In this document: in pieces, positions 27,518-36,517 of the stretch
Numbering within the stretch: position 1 is the first letter of the stretch
Layout: each line of letters opens with the position of its first letter
Origin: Pseudomonas delhiensis
GTDB taxonomy: Bacteria; Pseudomonadota; Gammaproteobacteria; Pseudomonadales; Pseudomonadaceae
NCBI RefSeq assembly: GCF_900187975.1
Contig: NZ_FZPC01000019.1
Coordinates: 97,556 to 161,555 of the forward strand
Reading direction: 5' to 3'
Length of the DNA: 64,000 bases
Made by a program: the position numbers and the translations under genes
The notes under the pieces: generated by a model
The model's input: the letters and a program-made list of their open reading frames with translations, nothing else
Told to the model about the DNA's origin: nothing
Database searches by the model: none

Positions 27518-28969
27518 TTATTCGACGGCCTTGACCATGTCCTCGATGACCTTCTTGGCGTCGCCGAAGACCATCATGGTCTTGTCCAGGTAGAACAGTT
27601 CGTTGTCCAGGCCGGCGTAGCCGCTGGCCATCGAGCGCTTGTTGACGATCACGGTCTTGGCCTTGTAGGCCTCGAGGATCGGCATGCCGGCGATCGGCGA
27701 CTTCGGATCGTTCTTCGCCGCCGGGTTGACCACGTCGTTGGCGCCCAGCACCAGCACCACGTCGGTCTGGCCGAACTCGGAGTTGATGTCCTCCATCTCG
27801 AACACCTGCTCGTAGGGCACTTCGGCCTCGGCCAGCAGCACGTTCATGTGGCCCGGCATACGGCCGGCGACCGGGTGGATGGCGAACTTCACGGTGACGC
27901 CGCGGTGGGTCAGCTTCTCCGCCAGCTCCATCAGCGCGTGCTGGGCGCGGGCCACCGCCAGGCCGTAGCCGGGAACGATGATCACGCTGTCGGCGTTGGT
28001 CAGCAGGAAGGAGGCGTCGTCGGCCGAGCCGGATTTCACCGGGCGGGCTTCCTTCGCACCGGCGGGGCCGGCGTCGTCGGTGCTGGCGCCGAAGCCGCCG
28101 AGGATGACGTTGAAGAACGAGCGGTTCATCGCCTTGCACATGATGTACGAGAGGATCGCGCCCGAGGAGCCCACCAGGGAGCCGGCGATGATCAGCATCG
28201 AGTTGTTCAGCGAGAAGCCGATGCCCGCCGCGGCCCAGCCGGAGTAGGAGTTGAGCATCGACACCACCACCGGCATGTCGGCGCCGCCGATGGGGATGAT
28301 GATCAGCACGCCGAGGATGAAGGCCAGGGCCAGCATCAGGGCGAAGGCGGCGAGGTTGCCGGTGAACATGAACACCAGGCCCAGGCCGAGGGTGGCCAGG
28401 CCCAGCACCAGGTTCAGCAGGTGCTGGCCGGCGAACTGTACCGGTGCGCCCTGGAACAGGCGGAACTTGTACTTGCCGGACAGCTTGCCGAAGGCGATCA
28501 CCGAACCGGAGAAGGTGATGGCGCCGATGGCCGCGCCGAGGAACAGCTCCAGGCGGTTGCCGGTGGGGATGGTGTCGCCCAGGTGCTGGACGATGCCCAG
28601 CGACTGCGGCTCGACCACGGCGGCGATGGCGATGAACACCGCGGCCAGGCCGATCATGCTGTGCATGAAGGCGACCAGTTCGGGCATCTTGGTCATCTCG
28701 ACGCGCTTGGCCATGATCGAACCGGCGCTGCCGCCGATCAGCAGGCCGACCAGGATGTAGCCGATGCCGGCGGCGGCGTTGTCGCCCTCGGCCAGTTGCG
28801 CGCCGAGCTTGAACACCAGGCCCACGGTGGTGAGCACGGCGATGGCCATGCCGATCATGCCGAACAGGTTGCCGCGCCGCGAGCTGGTCGGGTGCGACAG
28901 GCCCTTCAGGGCCTGGATGAAGCAGACCGAGGCGATCAGGTACAGCAGGGTGACGAGGTTCATGCTCAT
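27518..28969 (-). CDS. pntB: NAD(P) transhydrogenase beta subunit
   Basis: A 483-residue protein: about nine membrane helices in the first 260 residues, then the NADP-binding domain III (SVIIVPGYGLAVARAQHAL, HPVAGRMPGHMNVLLAEA, GANDVVNPAA). With the alpha subunits it couples proton entry to hydride transfer from NADH to NADP+. The start at 28969 (MSMNLV) is 2 bases after the pntAB stop, so translation is coupled. Confidence 0.96.
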   Translation of the reverse strand: MSMNLVTLLYLIASVCFIQALKGLSHPTSSRRGNLFGMIGMAIAVLTTVGLVFKLGAQLAEGDNAAAGIGYILVGLLIGGSAGSIMAKRVEMTKMPELVAFMHSMIGLAAVFIAIAAVVEPQSLGIVQHLGDTIPTGNRLELFLGAAIGAITFSGSVIAFGKLSGKYKFRLFQGAPVQFAGQHLLNLVLGLATLGLGLVFMFTGNLAAFALMLALAFILGVLIIIPIGGADMPVVVSMLNSYSGWAAAGIGFSLNNSMLIIAGSLVGSSGAILSYIMCKAMNRSFFNVILGGFGASTDDAGPAGAKEARPVKSGSADDASFLLTNADSVIIVPGYGLAVARAQHALMELAEKLTHRGVTVKFAIHPVAGRMPGHMNVLLAEAEVPYEQVFEMEDINSEFGQTDVVLVLGANDVVNPAAKNDPKSPIAGMPILEAYKAKTVIVNKRSMASGYAGLDNELFYLDKTMMVFGDAKKVIEDMVKAVE

Positions 28970-28971
28970 GG

Positions 28972-29292
28972 TCAGTGCTTCTCCGCCGGCGCTTTCGGCG
29001 CTTTCTTCTTGAACATTTCCAGCATGCGGCGGGTGACCAGGAAGCCACCGAACACGTTGACCGCGGCCAGGGCCACGGCCAGGGTGCCCATGATCTTGCC
29101 CAGCGGGGTGACGGTCAGGGCGGCGGCCAGCATGGCGCCGACGATGACGATCGCCGAGATGGCGTTGGTCACCGCCATCAGCGGGGTGTGCAGGGCAGGG
29201 GTGACGTTCCATACCACGTGGTAGCCGACGTACACGGCCAGCACGAAGATGATCAGGTTGTAGATCCCGTGGGAGATCAGCATTTCTTCCAT
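28972..29292 (-). CDS. pntAB: NAD(P) transhydrogenase alpha subunit, membrane part
   Basis: A 106-residue protein with three membrane helices ([56 protein letters not shown]) and a charged C terminus. It is the membrane domain II piece that is fused to the NAD-binding part in enterobacteria but separate here, as in other Pseudomonas. It is in the middle of the pntAA-pntAB-pntB operon. Confidence 0.95.
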   Translation of the reverse strand: MEEMLISHGIYNLIIFVLAVYVGYHVVWNVTPALHTPLMAVTNAISAIVIVGAMLAAALTVTPLGKIMGTLAVALAAVNVFGGFLVTRRMLEMFKKKAPKAPAEKH

Positions 29293-29354
29293 CGTCTTTC
29301 ACCGGTCTCTAGGCCGGGCAGAAGCCCGGCGGGTTCTTCTTTATTAAGGAGGGC

Positions 29355-30473
29355 TCAGCCGTTCTTGCGCACGGCCTGGCCGTCGCGGCACATCAGGCAG
29401 GCGGCGACGATGTCGTCTTCCAGGTTGACCTTGAAGCCTTCGGCGGAGAGGGTCAGCTTGAGGAAGTCGAGCAGGTTGCGCGCGTACAGGGCCGAGGCGT
29501 CCGCCGGGACCATGGCGGCCAGGTTGGTGTGGCCGACCAGGGTCACGCCGTGCTTGACCACCACCTGCCCGGCCTCGGTCAGCGGGCAGTTGCCGCCCTG
29601 GGCCGCGGCCAGGTCGATGACCACCGAGCCGGGCTTCATTTCCTGCACCGTGGCTTCGTGCAGCAGGGTCGGCGCCTTGCGGCCGGGGATCAGCGCGGTG
29701 GTGATGACGATGTCGGCCTGCTTGGCGCGCTCGTGCACCGCCTTGGCCTGGCGCTCCATCCACGAGGCCGGCATGGGGCGGGCGTAGCCGCCGACGCCTT
29801 CGGCGCACTCGCGCTCCTCGTCGGTCTCGTAGGGCACGTCGACGAACTTGGCGCCGAGCGACTCGATCTGCTCCTTCACCGCCGGGCGTACGTCCGAGGC
29901 CTCGATCACCGCGCCCAGGCGCTTGGCCGTGGCGATGGCCTGCAGGCCGGCGACGCCGGCGCCGAGGATCAGCACGCGGGCGGCCTTCACGGTGCCGGCG
30001 GCGGTCATCAGCATGGGCATGAAGCGCGGGTAGTGGTTGGCCGCGAGCATCACCGCCTTGTAGCCGGCGATGTTGGCCTGCGACGACAGCACGTCCAGGC
30101 TCTGCGCGCGCGAGGTGCGCGGCGCCGCTTCCAGGGCGAAGGCGGTGATACCGCGTTCGGCCATGCGCGCGATGTTGTCGTTGTCGAAGGGGTTGAGCAT
30201 GCCGATCAGCACGGCGCCCGGCTTCATCTGCGCCAGTTCCTCGGCGCTGGGGGCGACCACCTTGAGCACCAGCTCGGCGCCCAGGGCTTCAGCGGCGGAG
30301 CCGATCTTCGCCCCGGCGGCCTCGTAGGCGCTGTCCGGCTGGCTGGCGTTGACGCCGGCGCCACTCTGAACGATCACCTGGTGGCCTTGGCCAACCAGTT
30401 TCTTGACGGTTTCAGCGGTGGCGGCGACCCGTGTTTCACCGGCATGGGTCTCGAGAGGGACACCGATCTGCAC
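29355..30473 (-). CDS. pntAA: NAD(P) transhydrogenase alpha subunit, NAD-binding part
   Basis: A 372-residue soluble protein related to alanine dehydrogenase: MQIGVPLETHAGETRVA at the start and the NAD-binding Rossmann motif VLILGAGVAGLQAIATAKRLG about residues 167-187, followed by VRPAVKEQIESLGAKFV. It forms domain I of transhydrogenase. The 62 bases before pntAB contain a GCCGGGC-AGAA-GCCCGGC hairpin (29312-29329), which may set subunit stoichiometry. Confidence 0.95.
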   Translation of the reverse strand: MQIGVPLETHAGETRVAATAETVKKLVGQGHQVIVQSGAGVNASQPDSAYEAAGAKIGSAAEALGAELVLKVVAPSAEELAQMKPGAVLIGMLNPFDNDNIARMAERGITAFALEAAPRTSRAQSLDVLSSQANIAGYKAVMLAANHYPRFMPMLMTAAGTVKAARVLILGAGVAGLQAIATAKRLGAVIEASDVRPAVKEQIESLGAKFVDVPYETDEERECAEGVGGYARPMPASWMERQAKAVHERAKQADIVITTALIPGRKAPTLLHEATVQEMKPGSVVIDLAAAQGGNCPLTEAGQVVVKHGVTLVGHTNLAAMVPADASALYARNLLDFLKLTLSAEGFKVNLEDDIVAACLMCRDGQAVRKNG

Positions 30474-31021
30474 TCACAAATCTCCTGCGTGATCCTTGAG
30501 TAGTCCGGCGCCGGAAGGCGGCCGGGTTGTCGAACTGGCAACGCATGCCGCGATAAGGGCGGGTCCAGAACCCGCTGGGCGGCGGCATTGTGCAATCGAG
30601 CCACTGGGTCGGCAAGAAGTTCTGAAGTAGTACTAAAAAAGAACTACAAGTCACGTTCGGACTCGCAGTTCCCCCGTTCCGGCAAGGGGCGCTGCCGCCC
30701 TGGCTTTTAGCCTAATTGCCTATTGTGACCGGGGGAGAATGCTATCCCTGGCGTGAATGTCCGCTCGTCAGAACCCCCGGCAACCCGGTGAGAGGCCCGT
30801 CAATCCTGCCTCAGGCGCATCTATAGGTGTTAATTAATGTTTTTAATCTGAAATATGAGTGATCCCTGATGCCTGGAATTCCGTAGCAGATTTTTTACAT
30901 TGACTACAGAGTCAGGAAATCCTCAGCAAGCGCCTCACGGCGCATGTTTCCTGGCTTTCGGGCTGGCGACGGGGCAGGCCTGGAAAAACGGCCTGGTCCA
31001 AGGCTGTGCAGGCGGGTGATG
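30474..31021. other. Long non-coding region upstream of pntAA
   Basis: About 550 bases without a supportable gene. The part 30820-30930 is AT-rich (GTTAATTAATG, TTTTTTACATTGACT) and probably holds the pntAA promoter on the minus strand. A GACT-ACA-GAGTC partial palindrome lies near 30903-30914. No RNA gene could be recognised. Confidence 0.4.
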
Positions 31022-31054
31022 AAAAAAAAGAACGGCCACCCAAGGGTGGCCGTT
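31022..31054 (-). terminator. Strong intrinsic terminator of the minus-strand Sco/Cox-assembly cluster
   Basis: A 10-bp perfect stem (31031-31040 with 31045-31054), loop CAAG, followed on the minus strand by CTTTTTTTTC. It lies 57 bases after the Sco stop codon. Confidence 0.92.
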
Positions 31055-31110
31055 GCCTGGCTGCGACAAAGCAGCGCGGTGAATGGGCCGGCTGCGTGCC
31101 GGCGAATGGC

Positions 31111-31746
31111 TCAGCCCTGGTCGGCGAGCACCTTGGGCAGCTGTTCGGCGAGCTTGGCGTTGTTCAGCGGGGCGCGGATGAAGCCGTGCTGGGTGCCGTC
31201 CGGGCCGATGACCACCAGGTTGCCGCTGTGGTCGACGGTGTAGTTGGGCTTGCTGGTGTCGGCCGGGATGTAGGGGATGCTCATGGCGTTGGCCAGCTTC
31301 TGGATGGCCTCGTCGCTGCCCACCAGGCCCTGGAAGCCGGCGTTGAAGAAGCCCAGGTATTCCTTCAGGCGCGCCGGGGTGTCGCGGTGCGGGTCGACGC
31401 TGACGAACACCACCTGCAGCTTCTCGCGCGCCTCGGGGGCCAGCTTGCCCTGCAGCTCGCGCAGTTGCGCCAGGGTGGTGGGGCAGACGTCCGGGCAGAA
31501 GGTGTAGCCGAAGAACAGCAGGCTCCAGCGGCCCTTGAGGCTGGCGGTGTCGAACGGCTTGCCGTCCTGGTCCTGGAAGGTCAGGGCCGGCACCTCGCGG
31601 CTCTGCGGCAGCAGCACGATGCCGGCGTCGAGCAGGGCGGCGGGGTCGAGGCGGTGTTTCTCGGTGAGCACCTTCTGCACGGTGAGGCCGAGGATGACGG
31701 CGACTATGGCTACCAGGATGAGGACGGTCTTGTTGACTCGGGACAT
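31111..31746 (-). CDS. Sco1/SenC copper chaperone for cytochrome oxidase
   Basis: A 211-residue membrane-anchored thioredoxin-fold protein. One N-terminal helix (residues 8-25) is followed by GYTFCPDVCPT with copper ligands Cys84 and Cys88, and by VDHSGN with His173, the three Sco copper ligands. It delivers copper to the CuA site of CoxB. The ATG at 31746 is chosen because the membrane anchor follows it at once. It is the last gene of the cluster, with a strong terminator after it and a repeat element before it. Confidence 0.93.
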   Translation of the reverse strand: MSRVNKTVLILVAIVAVILGLTVQKVLTEKHRLDPAALLDAGIVLLPQSREVPALTFQDQDGKPFDTASLKGRWSLLFFGYTFCPDVCPTTLAQLRELQGKLAPEAREKLQVVFVSVDPHRDTPARLKEYLGFFNAGFQGLVGSDEAIQKLANAMSIPYIPADTSKPNYTVDHSGNLVVIGPDGTQHGFIRAPLNNAKLAEQLPKVLADQG

Positions 31747-31787
31747 GGGGTTCTCGTGGTCGGGAGCGGTCGAGGGGCGTTCATGGA

Positions 31788-31917
31788 CGTAGGGCGTATA
31801 ACCGTTCGCGGTCATACGCCGCTACACCCAAGCCTGCAGCCAACTCCCAGGTCAACCTCGGAGCCGTCTGGGGCCAAGGCCAAACGGCGGATAACGCGGA
31901 GCGTTATTCGCCCTACG
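31788..31917. repeat. 130-bp element with paired terminal hairpins (copy 1)
   Basis: Begins CGTAGGGCG and ends CGCCCTACG, with an inner ATAACCG-TTCG-CGGT-type hairpin at the left end and a GATAACGC-GGA-GCGTTAT hairpin at the right. It is located between the Sco and cyoE genes. It matches the two copies at 43271-43436 and 43453-43584 at both ends while the middle differs. Confidence 0.75.
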
Positions 31918-31924
31918 ACTCCTG

Positions 31925-32830
31925 TTACAGCGCGATGTGGATGGGCAGGTAATGGTCCACCAGCAGGGCGATGAACAGCAGGAACAGGTAGGCGATAGAG
32001 TACTTGAAGGTGCCGATGGCCGCATGGGGCCTGCTGTCGCTGTACAGCGCCCAGGCCCAGTCGAGGAAGCGCGCGCCCAGGGCCAGCGCGGCCAGCAGGT
32101 AGACCAGCCCGCTCATGTGGATGGCGAAGGGCATCAGGCTGACGGCGAACAGCACCAGGCTGTAGAGCAGGATGTGCAGCTTGGTGTAGCGCTCGCCGTG
32201 GGTCACCGGCAGCATGGGGATCTCGGCCTTGGCGTACTCGTCCTTGCGGTGCAGGCACAGGGCCCAGAAGTGCGGCGGCGTCCAGGCGAAGATGATCAGC
32301 ACCAGCAGCAGCGGCTCGGCCGACAGGTGCCCGGTCACCGCCACCCAGCCGAGCATCGGCGGGGCGGCGCCGGCCAGGCCGCCGATCACGATGTTCTGCG
32401 GCGTGGCGCGCTTGAGGAAGCCGGTGTACAGCGCCGCGTAGCCCAGCAGCGAGGCGAGGGTCAGCCAGGCGGTGAGGGCGTTGGTGAAGGTCAGCAGCAG
32501 GCTCATCCCGGCCAGCGCCAGGAGCAGGGCGAAGCCCAGGGCCACGCTGGGCGAGAGGCGTCCCTCCACCAGCGGGCGGCGATGGGTGCGGGCCATGATC
32601 GAGTCGATGCGCCGGTCCACCACGTGGTTCACCGCCGCCGCCGCTCCGGCGCACAGGCCGATGCCCAGGTTGCCGAACAGCAGCACCGTCCAGGGCACGC
32701 CGCTGCGGGTGGCGAGCAGCATGCCGATCAGCGAGGTGATCAGCATCAGCAGGACCACCTTGGGTTTGGTCAGCTCCAGGTAATCGCGCCAGCCGGGTTG
32801 GCTGCGGGTGCCGCTCAGTACGCTGGCCAT
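31925..32830 (-). CDS. cyoE: Protoheme IX farnesyltransferase (heme O synthase)
   Basis: A 301-residue UbiA-family membrane protein with the prenyl-diphosphate/Mg motifs NHVVDRRIDSIMARTHRRPL (68-87) and YTGFLKRATPQNIVIGG, and about eight to nine helices. It makes heme O from heme B; CtaA, encoded 28 bases upstream, then makes heme A for CoxA. The order ctaA-cyoE-Sco is that of the P. aeruginosa aa3 oxidase cluster. Confidence 0.95.
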   Translation of the reverse strand: MASVLSGTRSQPGWRDYLELTKPKVVLLMLITSLIGMLLATRSGVPWTVLLFGNLGIGLCAGAAAAVNHVVDRRIDSIMARTHRRPLVEGRLSPSVALGFALLLALAGMSLLLTFTNALTAWLTLASLLGYAALYTGFLKRATPQNIVIGGLAGAAPPMLGWVAVTGHLSAEPLLLVLIIFAWTPPHFWALCLHRKDEYAKAEIPMLPVTHGERYTKLHILLYSLVLFAVSLMPFAIHMSGLVYLLAALALGARFLDWAWALYSDSRPHAAIGTFKYSIAYLFLLFIALLVDHYLPIHIAL

Positions 32831-32858
32831 GTTCGACTCTCCGTTCGTTGAGTAGGGT

Positions 32859-33932
32859 TCAGCCTTGCGAGGGATAGGCCACCGGCCGTTCCAGCGCCGG
32901 CAGGGCGCGGGCCCGGCCGGCCCTGGCGATGCTGGCGGCGGTGACCGGCGAGCGCAGCCGGTAGTTGACCAGCACCAGGCTCAGCAGCAGGCAGGCGCCG
33001 CCGCCGTTGTGCGCCACCGCCACCGGCAGCGGCAGGTGCAGCAGCACGTTGCTGATGCCCAGGCCGACCTGCAGCGACAGCGCCAGCAGCATCAGCGCGG
33101 TGGGGTAGATCAGGCCTACGCGCTGCATGCGCCAGGCCAGCACCAGCAGCACCGCCACCACGCAGAAGGCGCCTATGCGGTGGGTCATGTGGATGGCCGT
33201 GCGGGCGTCGCTGTCGAGCTGCCCGCCGAGGTAGTTGGGGCCGATGTGCTGGGTCAGGTGGAAGCCGTTGGCGAAGTCCATCTGCGGCCACCACTGGCCG
33301 TGGCACATGGGCAGGTCGATGCAGGCCACCGCCGCGTAGTTGCTGCTCACCCAGCCGCCCAGGGCGATCTGCAGCGCCACCAGGGCCAGGGCGAAGGCCG
33401 CCAGGCGGCGTGGCGCGCCGGCGCGCTGCAGCGGTTGCACGGCGCCGGATAGGCGCAGGGCGAGGAGGAACAGCAGCGACAGGGTGGTGAAGCCGCCGAG
33501 CAGGTGCGCGGTGACCACCTGCGGCCACAGCTTGAGGGTCACCGTCCACATGCCGAAGGCGGCCTGGGCGATCACCACGCCCAGCAGCAGCAACGGCAGG
33601 CGCAGCGGCTGGCCGTCGCGGCCGCGGCGCAGCAGGGCGTGCACCGCCAGGCCGGCGATGAGCAGGCCGAGGGTGCCGGCGAAGTAGCGGTGGATCATCT
33701 CGTTCCAGCCCTTCTGCGCCTCCACCGGGGCCTCGGGGAAGTGCTGCTCGGCGTGGGCCAGCTGCGCCTCGCTGCTGGGCACGTGGATGAAGCCGTAGCA
33801 GCCGGGCCAGTCCGGGCAGCCCAGGCCGGCGTGGGTGAGCCGGGTGTAGGCGCCGAGCAGCACCACCACCAGCGCCAGGGCGGTGGCGAAGGCGGCGACG
33901 TGGAAGCCGGGTTTACGCGGTGTGTTCGTCAT
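32859..33932 (-). CDS. ctaA: Heme A synthase
   Basis: A 357-residue membrane protein of the COX15/CtaA family with about eight helices. Diagnostic parts are AYTRLTHAGLGCPDWPGCYG near the N terminus, EMIHRYFAGTLGLLI with a heme-ligand histidine, and HLLGGFTTLSLLF; the C-terminal half repeats the pattern (HMTHRIGAF). It oxidises the C8 methyl of heme O to make heme A. The preceding gene ends 37 bases upstream. Confidence 0.94.
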   Translation of the reverse strand: MTNTPRKPGFHVAAFATALALVVVLLGAYTRLTHAGLGCPDWPGCYGFIHVPSSEAQLAHAEQHFPEAPVEAQKGWNEMIHRYFAGTLGLLIAGLAVHALLRRGRDGQPLRLPLLLLGVVIAQAAFGMWTVTLKLWPQVVTAHLLGGFTTLSLLFLLALRLSGAVQPLQRAGAPRRLAAFALALVALQIALGGWVSSNYAAVACIDLPMCHGQWWPQMDFANGFHLTQHIGPNYLGGQLDSDARTAIHMTHRIGAFCVVAVLLVLAWRMQRVGLIYPTALMLLALSLQVGLGISNVLLHLPLPVAVAHNGGGACLLLSLVLVNYRLRSPVTAASIARAGRARALPALERPVAYPSQG

Positions 33933-33969
33933 GCACAGCCCCCGTTCTTGTCGTTGTCGTGGCCTGCGC

Positions 33970-34536
33970 TCAGCCGATGTGGGAGAGCTTGAGCAGCAGC
34001 TGCAGGTCGCCGAGGATCTGCTTGCCGTTGGCGCCGGCGGCGTAGCGCAGCACCAGGTTGCCGTGGGGGTCGACTATCCACAGCTGCGGCGCCTGCTCGC
34101 CGGCGGCCGGTTGCAGGGCGTAGCGCTTCAGGCGCGGGTAGTCCTTGCCCAGCTGCGCCTGGAACTCCGCCGGCAGCGCCTGGGCGGCGGCCAGGGCGTG
34201 TTCGGCGCGGTTGGCGTCGCGGTTCAGGCCGATGTTGATCTGCCGCGCCAGGTATACCAGCTGCTGGCAGTCGGCGGCGCAGGCGGCGGGGGCGGTGACC
34301 AGCAGCTGCCAGCGGTCGCTGGCGGCGTCGGCCTGCACGCCCAGGTCGGCGGGCGTGCTGCCGTTGGCGATCAGCTCGCCGTGGTAGCTGCGGCTTTCCG
34401 GCACCCAGAAGCGGAACTTGTACATGCCGGTGGCCAGCAGCATCGGGCCGAATACCACGGCGAGGATCAGCAGCAGCTGCAGGCGCCCGCGGTTGCGGCG
34501 GCGCAGCTGGGTTTCATCGAGGGTCAGGCTGGTCAT
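33970..34536 (-). CDS. Membrane-anchored Sco-like/thioredoxin-like protein of the Cox assembly cluster
   Basis: A 188-residue protein with a charged start (RRRNRGR), one membrane helix (residues 19-36) and a soluble domain. It has APAACAADCQQL (Cys86, Cys90), the same CxxxC spacing as the Sco copper site, and QLWIVDPHGNLVLRY (His158), which lines up with VDHSGNLVVI of the Sco protein in this cluster. It is annotated as hypothetical in relatives. I infer a redox or copper role in CuA assembly. It overlaps the SURF1 stop by 23 bases. Confidence 0.8.
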   Translation of the reverse strand: MTSLTLDETQLRRRNRGRLQLLLILAVVFGPMLLATGMYKFRFWVPESRSYHGELIANGSTPADLGVQADAASDRWQLLVTAPAACAADCQQLVYLARQINIGLNRDANRAEHALAAAQALPAEFQAQLGKDYPRLKRYALQPAAGEQAPQLWIVDPHGNLVLRYAAGANGKQILGDLQLLLKLSHIG

Positions 34537-35290
34537 GGGCGGGCTTCTCCCGTGCGCGGCGGATGCCGAGGTAGAGGTAGAGGGCGAACAGGGCGGTGGC
34601 CATGGCGAACCACTGCACGGCGTAGCCGGTGTGGCGTTCGGGGGCCATGGCGACCACCGGCCAGTTGGTCTCGAAGGCGGCGTCGCCCGGTTCCAGGCGC
34701 AGCTCCAGGGCTAGGCCGTTGCGGTCCAGGGCCTGCCAGGTGGCGTCCGGGTCGACGCGGGTGACCAGCTGCGGCCAGGCCTGCTGCCGGGCATCGGCCA
34801 GCTGCAGGCCGCCGGGTGGCGGGACGTAGGCCCAGGCATCGAGCAGCAACTCGCCGCCGGGCGTATCGACGGCCGGCGCCACGCGGCGGTTGGGCCAGGG
34901 CAGCCAGCCGCGGTTGACCAGCACCCACAGGCCGCTGGCCTTGTCGTGGAAGGGCTGCAGCACCTCGACGCCGGCGGCGCCGTCGCGGGTGCGGTTGTCC
35001 AGCAGCAGGGTGTGCTCGGCGTCCAGGCGGCCTTGCAGGCGCACCCGCACGTAGGCCGGCTCGGCCAGGGCCTCGAGCTGCGTGACGGGAATCGGCGCGG
35101 CCTCGCGGCGCGCTTCGGCGGCGGCCAGCAGCACGCGCTTCTCGGCGGCGCGGGAAAGCTGCCAGCAGCCCAGGGCCACCAGCAGCGGGAGCAGCGCCAG
35201 GACCACCAGGGTCGGCGCCAGGCCCGGCCGGAAGACCGCCGCCACGCCGTGGCGCGGGCGGGAGTCGATGGCGTGCTGGCTATACTGCAA
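34514..35290 (-). CDS. SURF1-family cytochrome oxidase assembly protein
   Basis: A 258-residue protein with two membrane helices, at about residues 25-45 (LAPTLVVLALLPLLVALGCWQL) and 225-245, flanking a periplasmic domain with VRLQGRLDAEHTLLLDNR and VLVNRGWLPWP, both SURF1 hallmarks. SURF1 helps heme A insertion into CoxA. The start is a TTG at 35290 with GAGGGGG upstream; an in-frame GTG at 35245 lacks a site. It is divergent from the small twin-TM gene 30 bases away. Confidence 0.92.
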   Translation of the reverse strand: MQYSQHAIDSRPRHGVAAVFRPGLAPTLVVLALLPLLVALGCWQLSRAAEKRVLLAAAEARREAAPIPVTQLEALAEPAYVRVRLQGRLDAEHTLLLDNRTRDGAAGVEVLQPFHDKASGLWVLVNRGWLPWPNRRVAPAVDTPGGELLLDAWAYVPPPGGLQLADARQQAWPQLVTRVDPDATWQALDRNGLALELRLEPGDAAFETNWPVVAMAPERHTGYAVQWFAMATALFALYLYLGIRRAREKPAHDQPDPR

Positions 35291-35319
35291 GTTACCCCCT
35301 CAGCAATCGGAGCCACGTC

Positions 35320-35523
35320 ATGCTCAAGGCCGCGATCGTCGTTCTGCTGCTGGCCACCGTGGCCAGCCTGTTCAGCGGACTGTTCTTCCTGGTCAAGGAC
35401 GAGGGCCACGGTTCCCGCGTGGTCAACGCCCTCACCGTGCGCGTCATCCTCGCCGCGCTCACCCTGGCCCTGGTCGCCTGGGGCTTCTACTCCGGACAGC
35501 TGGTCACTTCCGCTACCTTCTGA
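35320..35523 (+). CDS. Twin-transmembrane small protein (DUF2909 type)
   Basis: A 67-residue protein that is nearly all membrane: helix 1 LKAAIVVLLLATVASLFSGLFFLV, a loop KDEGHGSR, and helix 2 VRVILAALTLALVAWGFYSG. GGAG precedes the ATG. It lies on the plus strand between SURF1 and coxIII, the only gene of the oxidase cluster in this orientation. A TATACT box (35281-35286) 34 bases upstream of the ATG could be its -10 element. The role is probably oxidase-related by context only. Confidence 0.85.
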   Translation: MLKAAIVVLLLATVASLFSGLFFLVKDEGHGSRVVNALTVRVILAALTLALVAWGFYSGQLVTSATF

Positions 35524-35530
35524 GCTTTTC

Positions 35531-35596
35531 GTAGGAGCGAGCTTGCTCGCGAACGACTCCGCAGCGGGGCTGGTTCGCGAGCAAGCTCGCTCCTAC
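35531..35596. repeat. Inverted REP pair
   Basis: Two 23-base REP cores (35531-35553 and 35574-35596) in perfect inverse orientation around a 20-base spacer. It lies between the convergent twin-TM and coxIII genes and could act as a bidirectional terminator or mRNA end stabiliser. Confidence 0.9.
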
Positions 35597-35610
35597 AAAG
35601 GTGTGCTTCC

Positions 35611-36498
35611 TCAAAGCACGTACACGAAGATGAACAGCCCGATCCAGACCACATCGACGAAGTGCCAGTACCAGCTGGCCGCCTCGAAGCCGAAGTGGTG
35701 CTCGGCGTCGAAGTGCCCGCGCAGGATGCGGATCAGCATGATGCTCAGCATCAGCGCGCCTATGGTCACGTGGGCGCCGTGGAAGCCGGTGAGCATGAAG
35801 AAGGTGGTGCCGTAGATGCCCGAGCCGAGGGTCAGGCCCAGTTCGCTGTAGGCCTCGTGGTATTCGTGGGCCTGCAGGAACAGGAAGGCCACGCCCAGCG
35901 CCACGGTGATCGCCAGCCACAGCTTCAGCGGGCCGCGGTGGTTCTTCTTCAGTGCGTGGTGGGCGAAGGTCACGGTGAAGCTGGAGGTGACCAGCAGGAT
36001 GGTGTTGATCAGCGGCAGCTTCCACGGCTCGATGACTTCCTTGGGCGGCGGGAACAGCTTGTTGTCCGGGTTGCTCAGCAGCGGCCAGGTGTACTGGAAC
36101 TCCGGCCAGAGCATGTGGGCGATGCCCTTGTGGCCCTCGCCGCCGAGCCAGGGCCCGGCGAAGTGGCGGATGTAGAAGAGCGCGCCGAAGAAGGCGGCGA
36201 AGAACATCACCTCGGAGAAGATGAACCAGCTCATGCCCCAGCGGAACGAGCGGTCCATCTGCGGGCTGTAGAGCCCGGAGCGGCTCTCCTTGATCACGTT
36301 GCCGAACCAGCCGAACAGCATGTAGGCGACGATCAGCCCGCCGGCGAAGAGGATCCAGGGCCCATGGGAGGCCTCCTTGCCGGCGCTGTAGTCGTTCATC
36401 CAGGTGCCGATGCCGAACAGCGTGGTGAGCAGGCCGATGGTGGCGATGATCGGCCATTTGCTCTGCGCGGGGACATAGTAGGGATCGTGGGTTGCCAT
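35611..36498 (-). CDS. coxC: Cytochrome c oxidase subunit III
   Basis: A 295-residue membrane protein with seven helices. Typical stretches are MSWFIFSEVMFFAAFFGALF, FLFLQAHEYHEAY, TGFHGAHVTIGALML and EAASWYWHFVDVVWIGLFIF. It completes the three-subunit core of the aa3-type oxidase. It lies downstream of the Cox11 gene by 19 bases on the same strand. Confidence 0.96.
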   Translation of the reverse strand: MATHDPYYVPAQSKWPIIATIGLLTTLFGIGTWMNDYSAGKEASHGPWILFAGGLIVAYMLFGWFGNVIKESRSGLYSPQMDRSFRWGMSWFIFSEVMFFAAFFGALFYIRHFAGPWLGGEGHKGIAHMLWPEFQYTWPLLSNPDNKLFPPPKEVIEPWKLPLINTILLVTSSFTVTFAHHALKKNHRGPLKLWLAITVALGVAFLFLQAHEYHEAYSELGLTLGSGIYGTTFFMLTGFHGAHVTIGALMLSIMLIRILRGHFDAEHHFGFEAASWYWHFVDVVWIGLFIFVYVL

Positions 36499-36517
36499 TC
36501 TTGTTCTCCTGGGCCGG

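Noticed and set aside
30474..31021. A small RNA or riboswitch upstream of pntAA
   Set aside because: The region is AT-rich in part but no known RNA fold or internal terminator could be recognised by eye.
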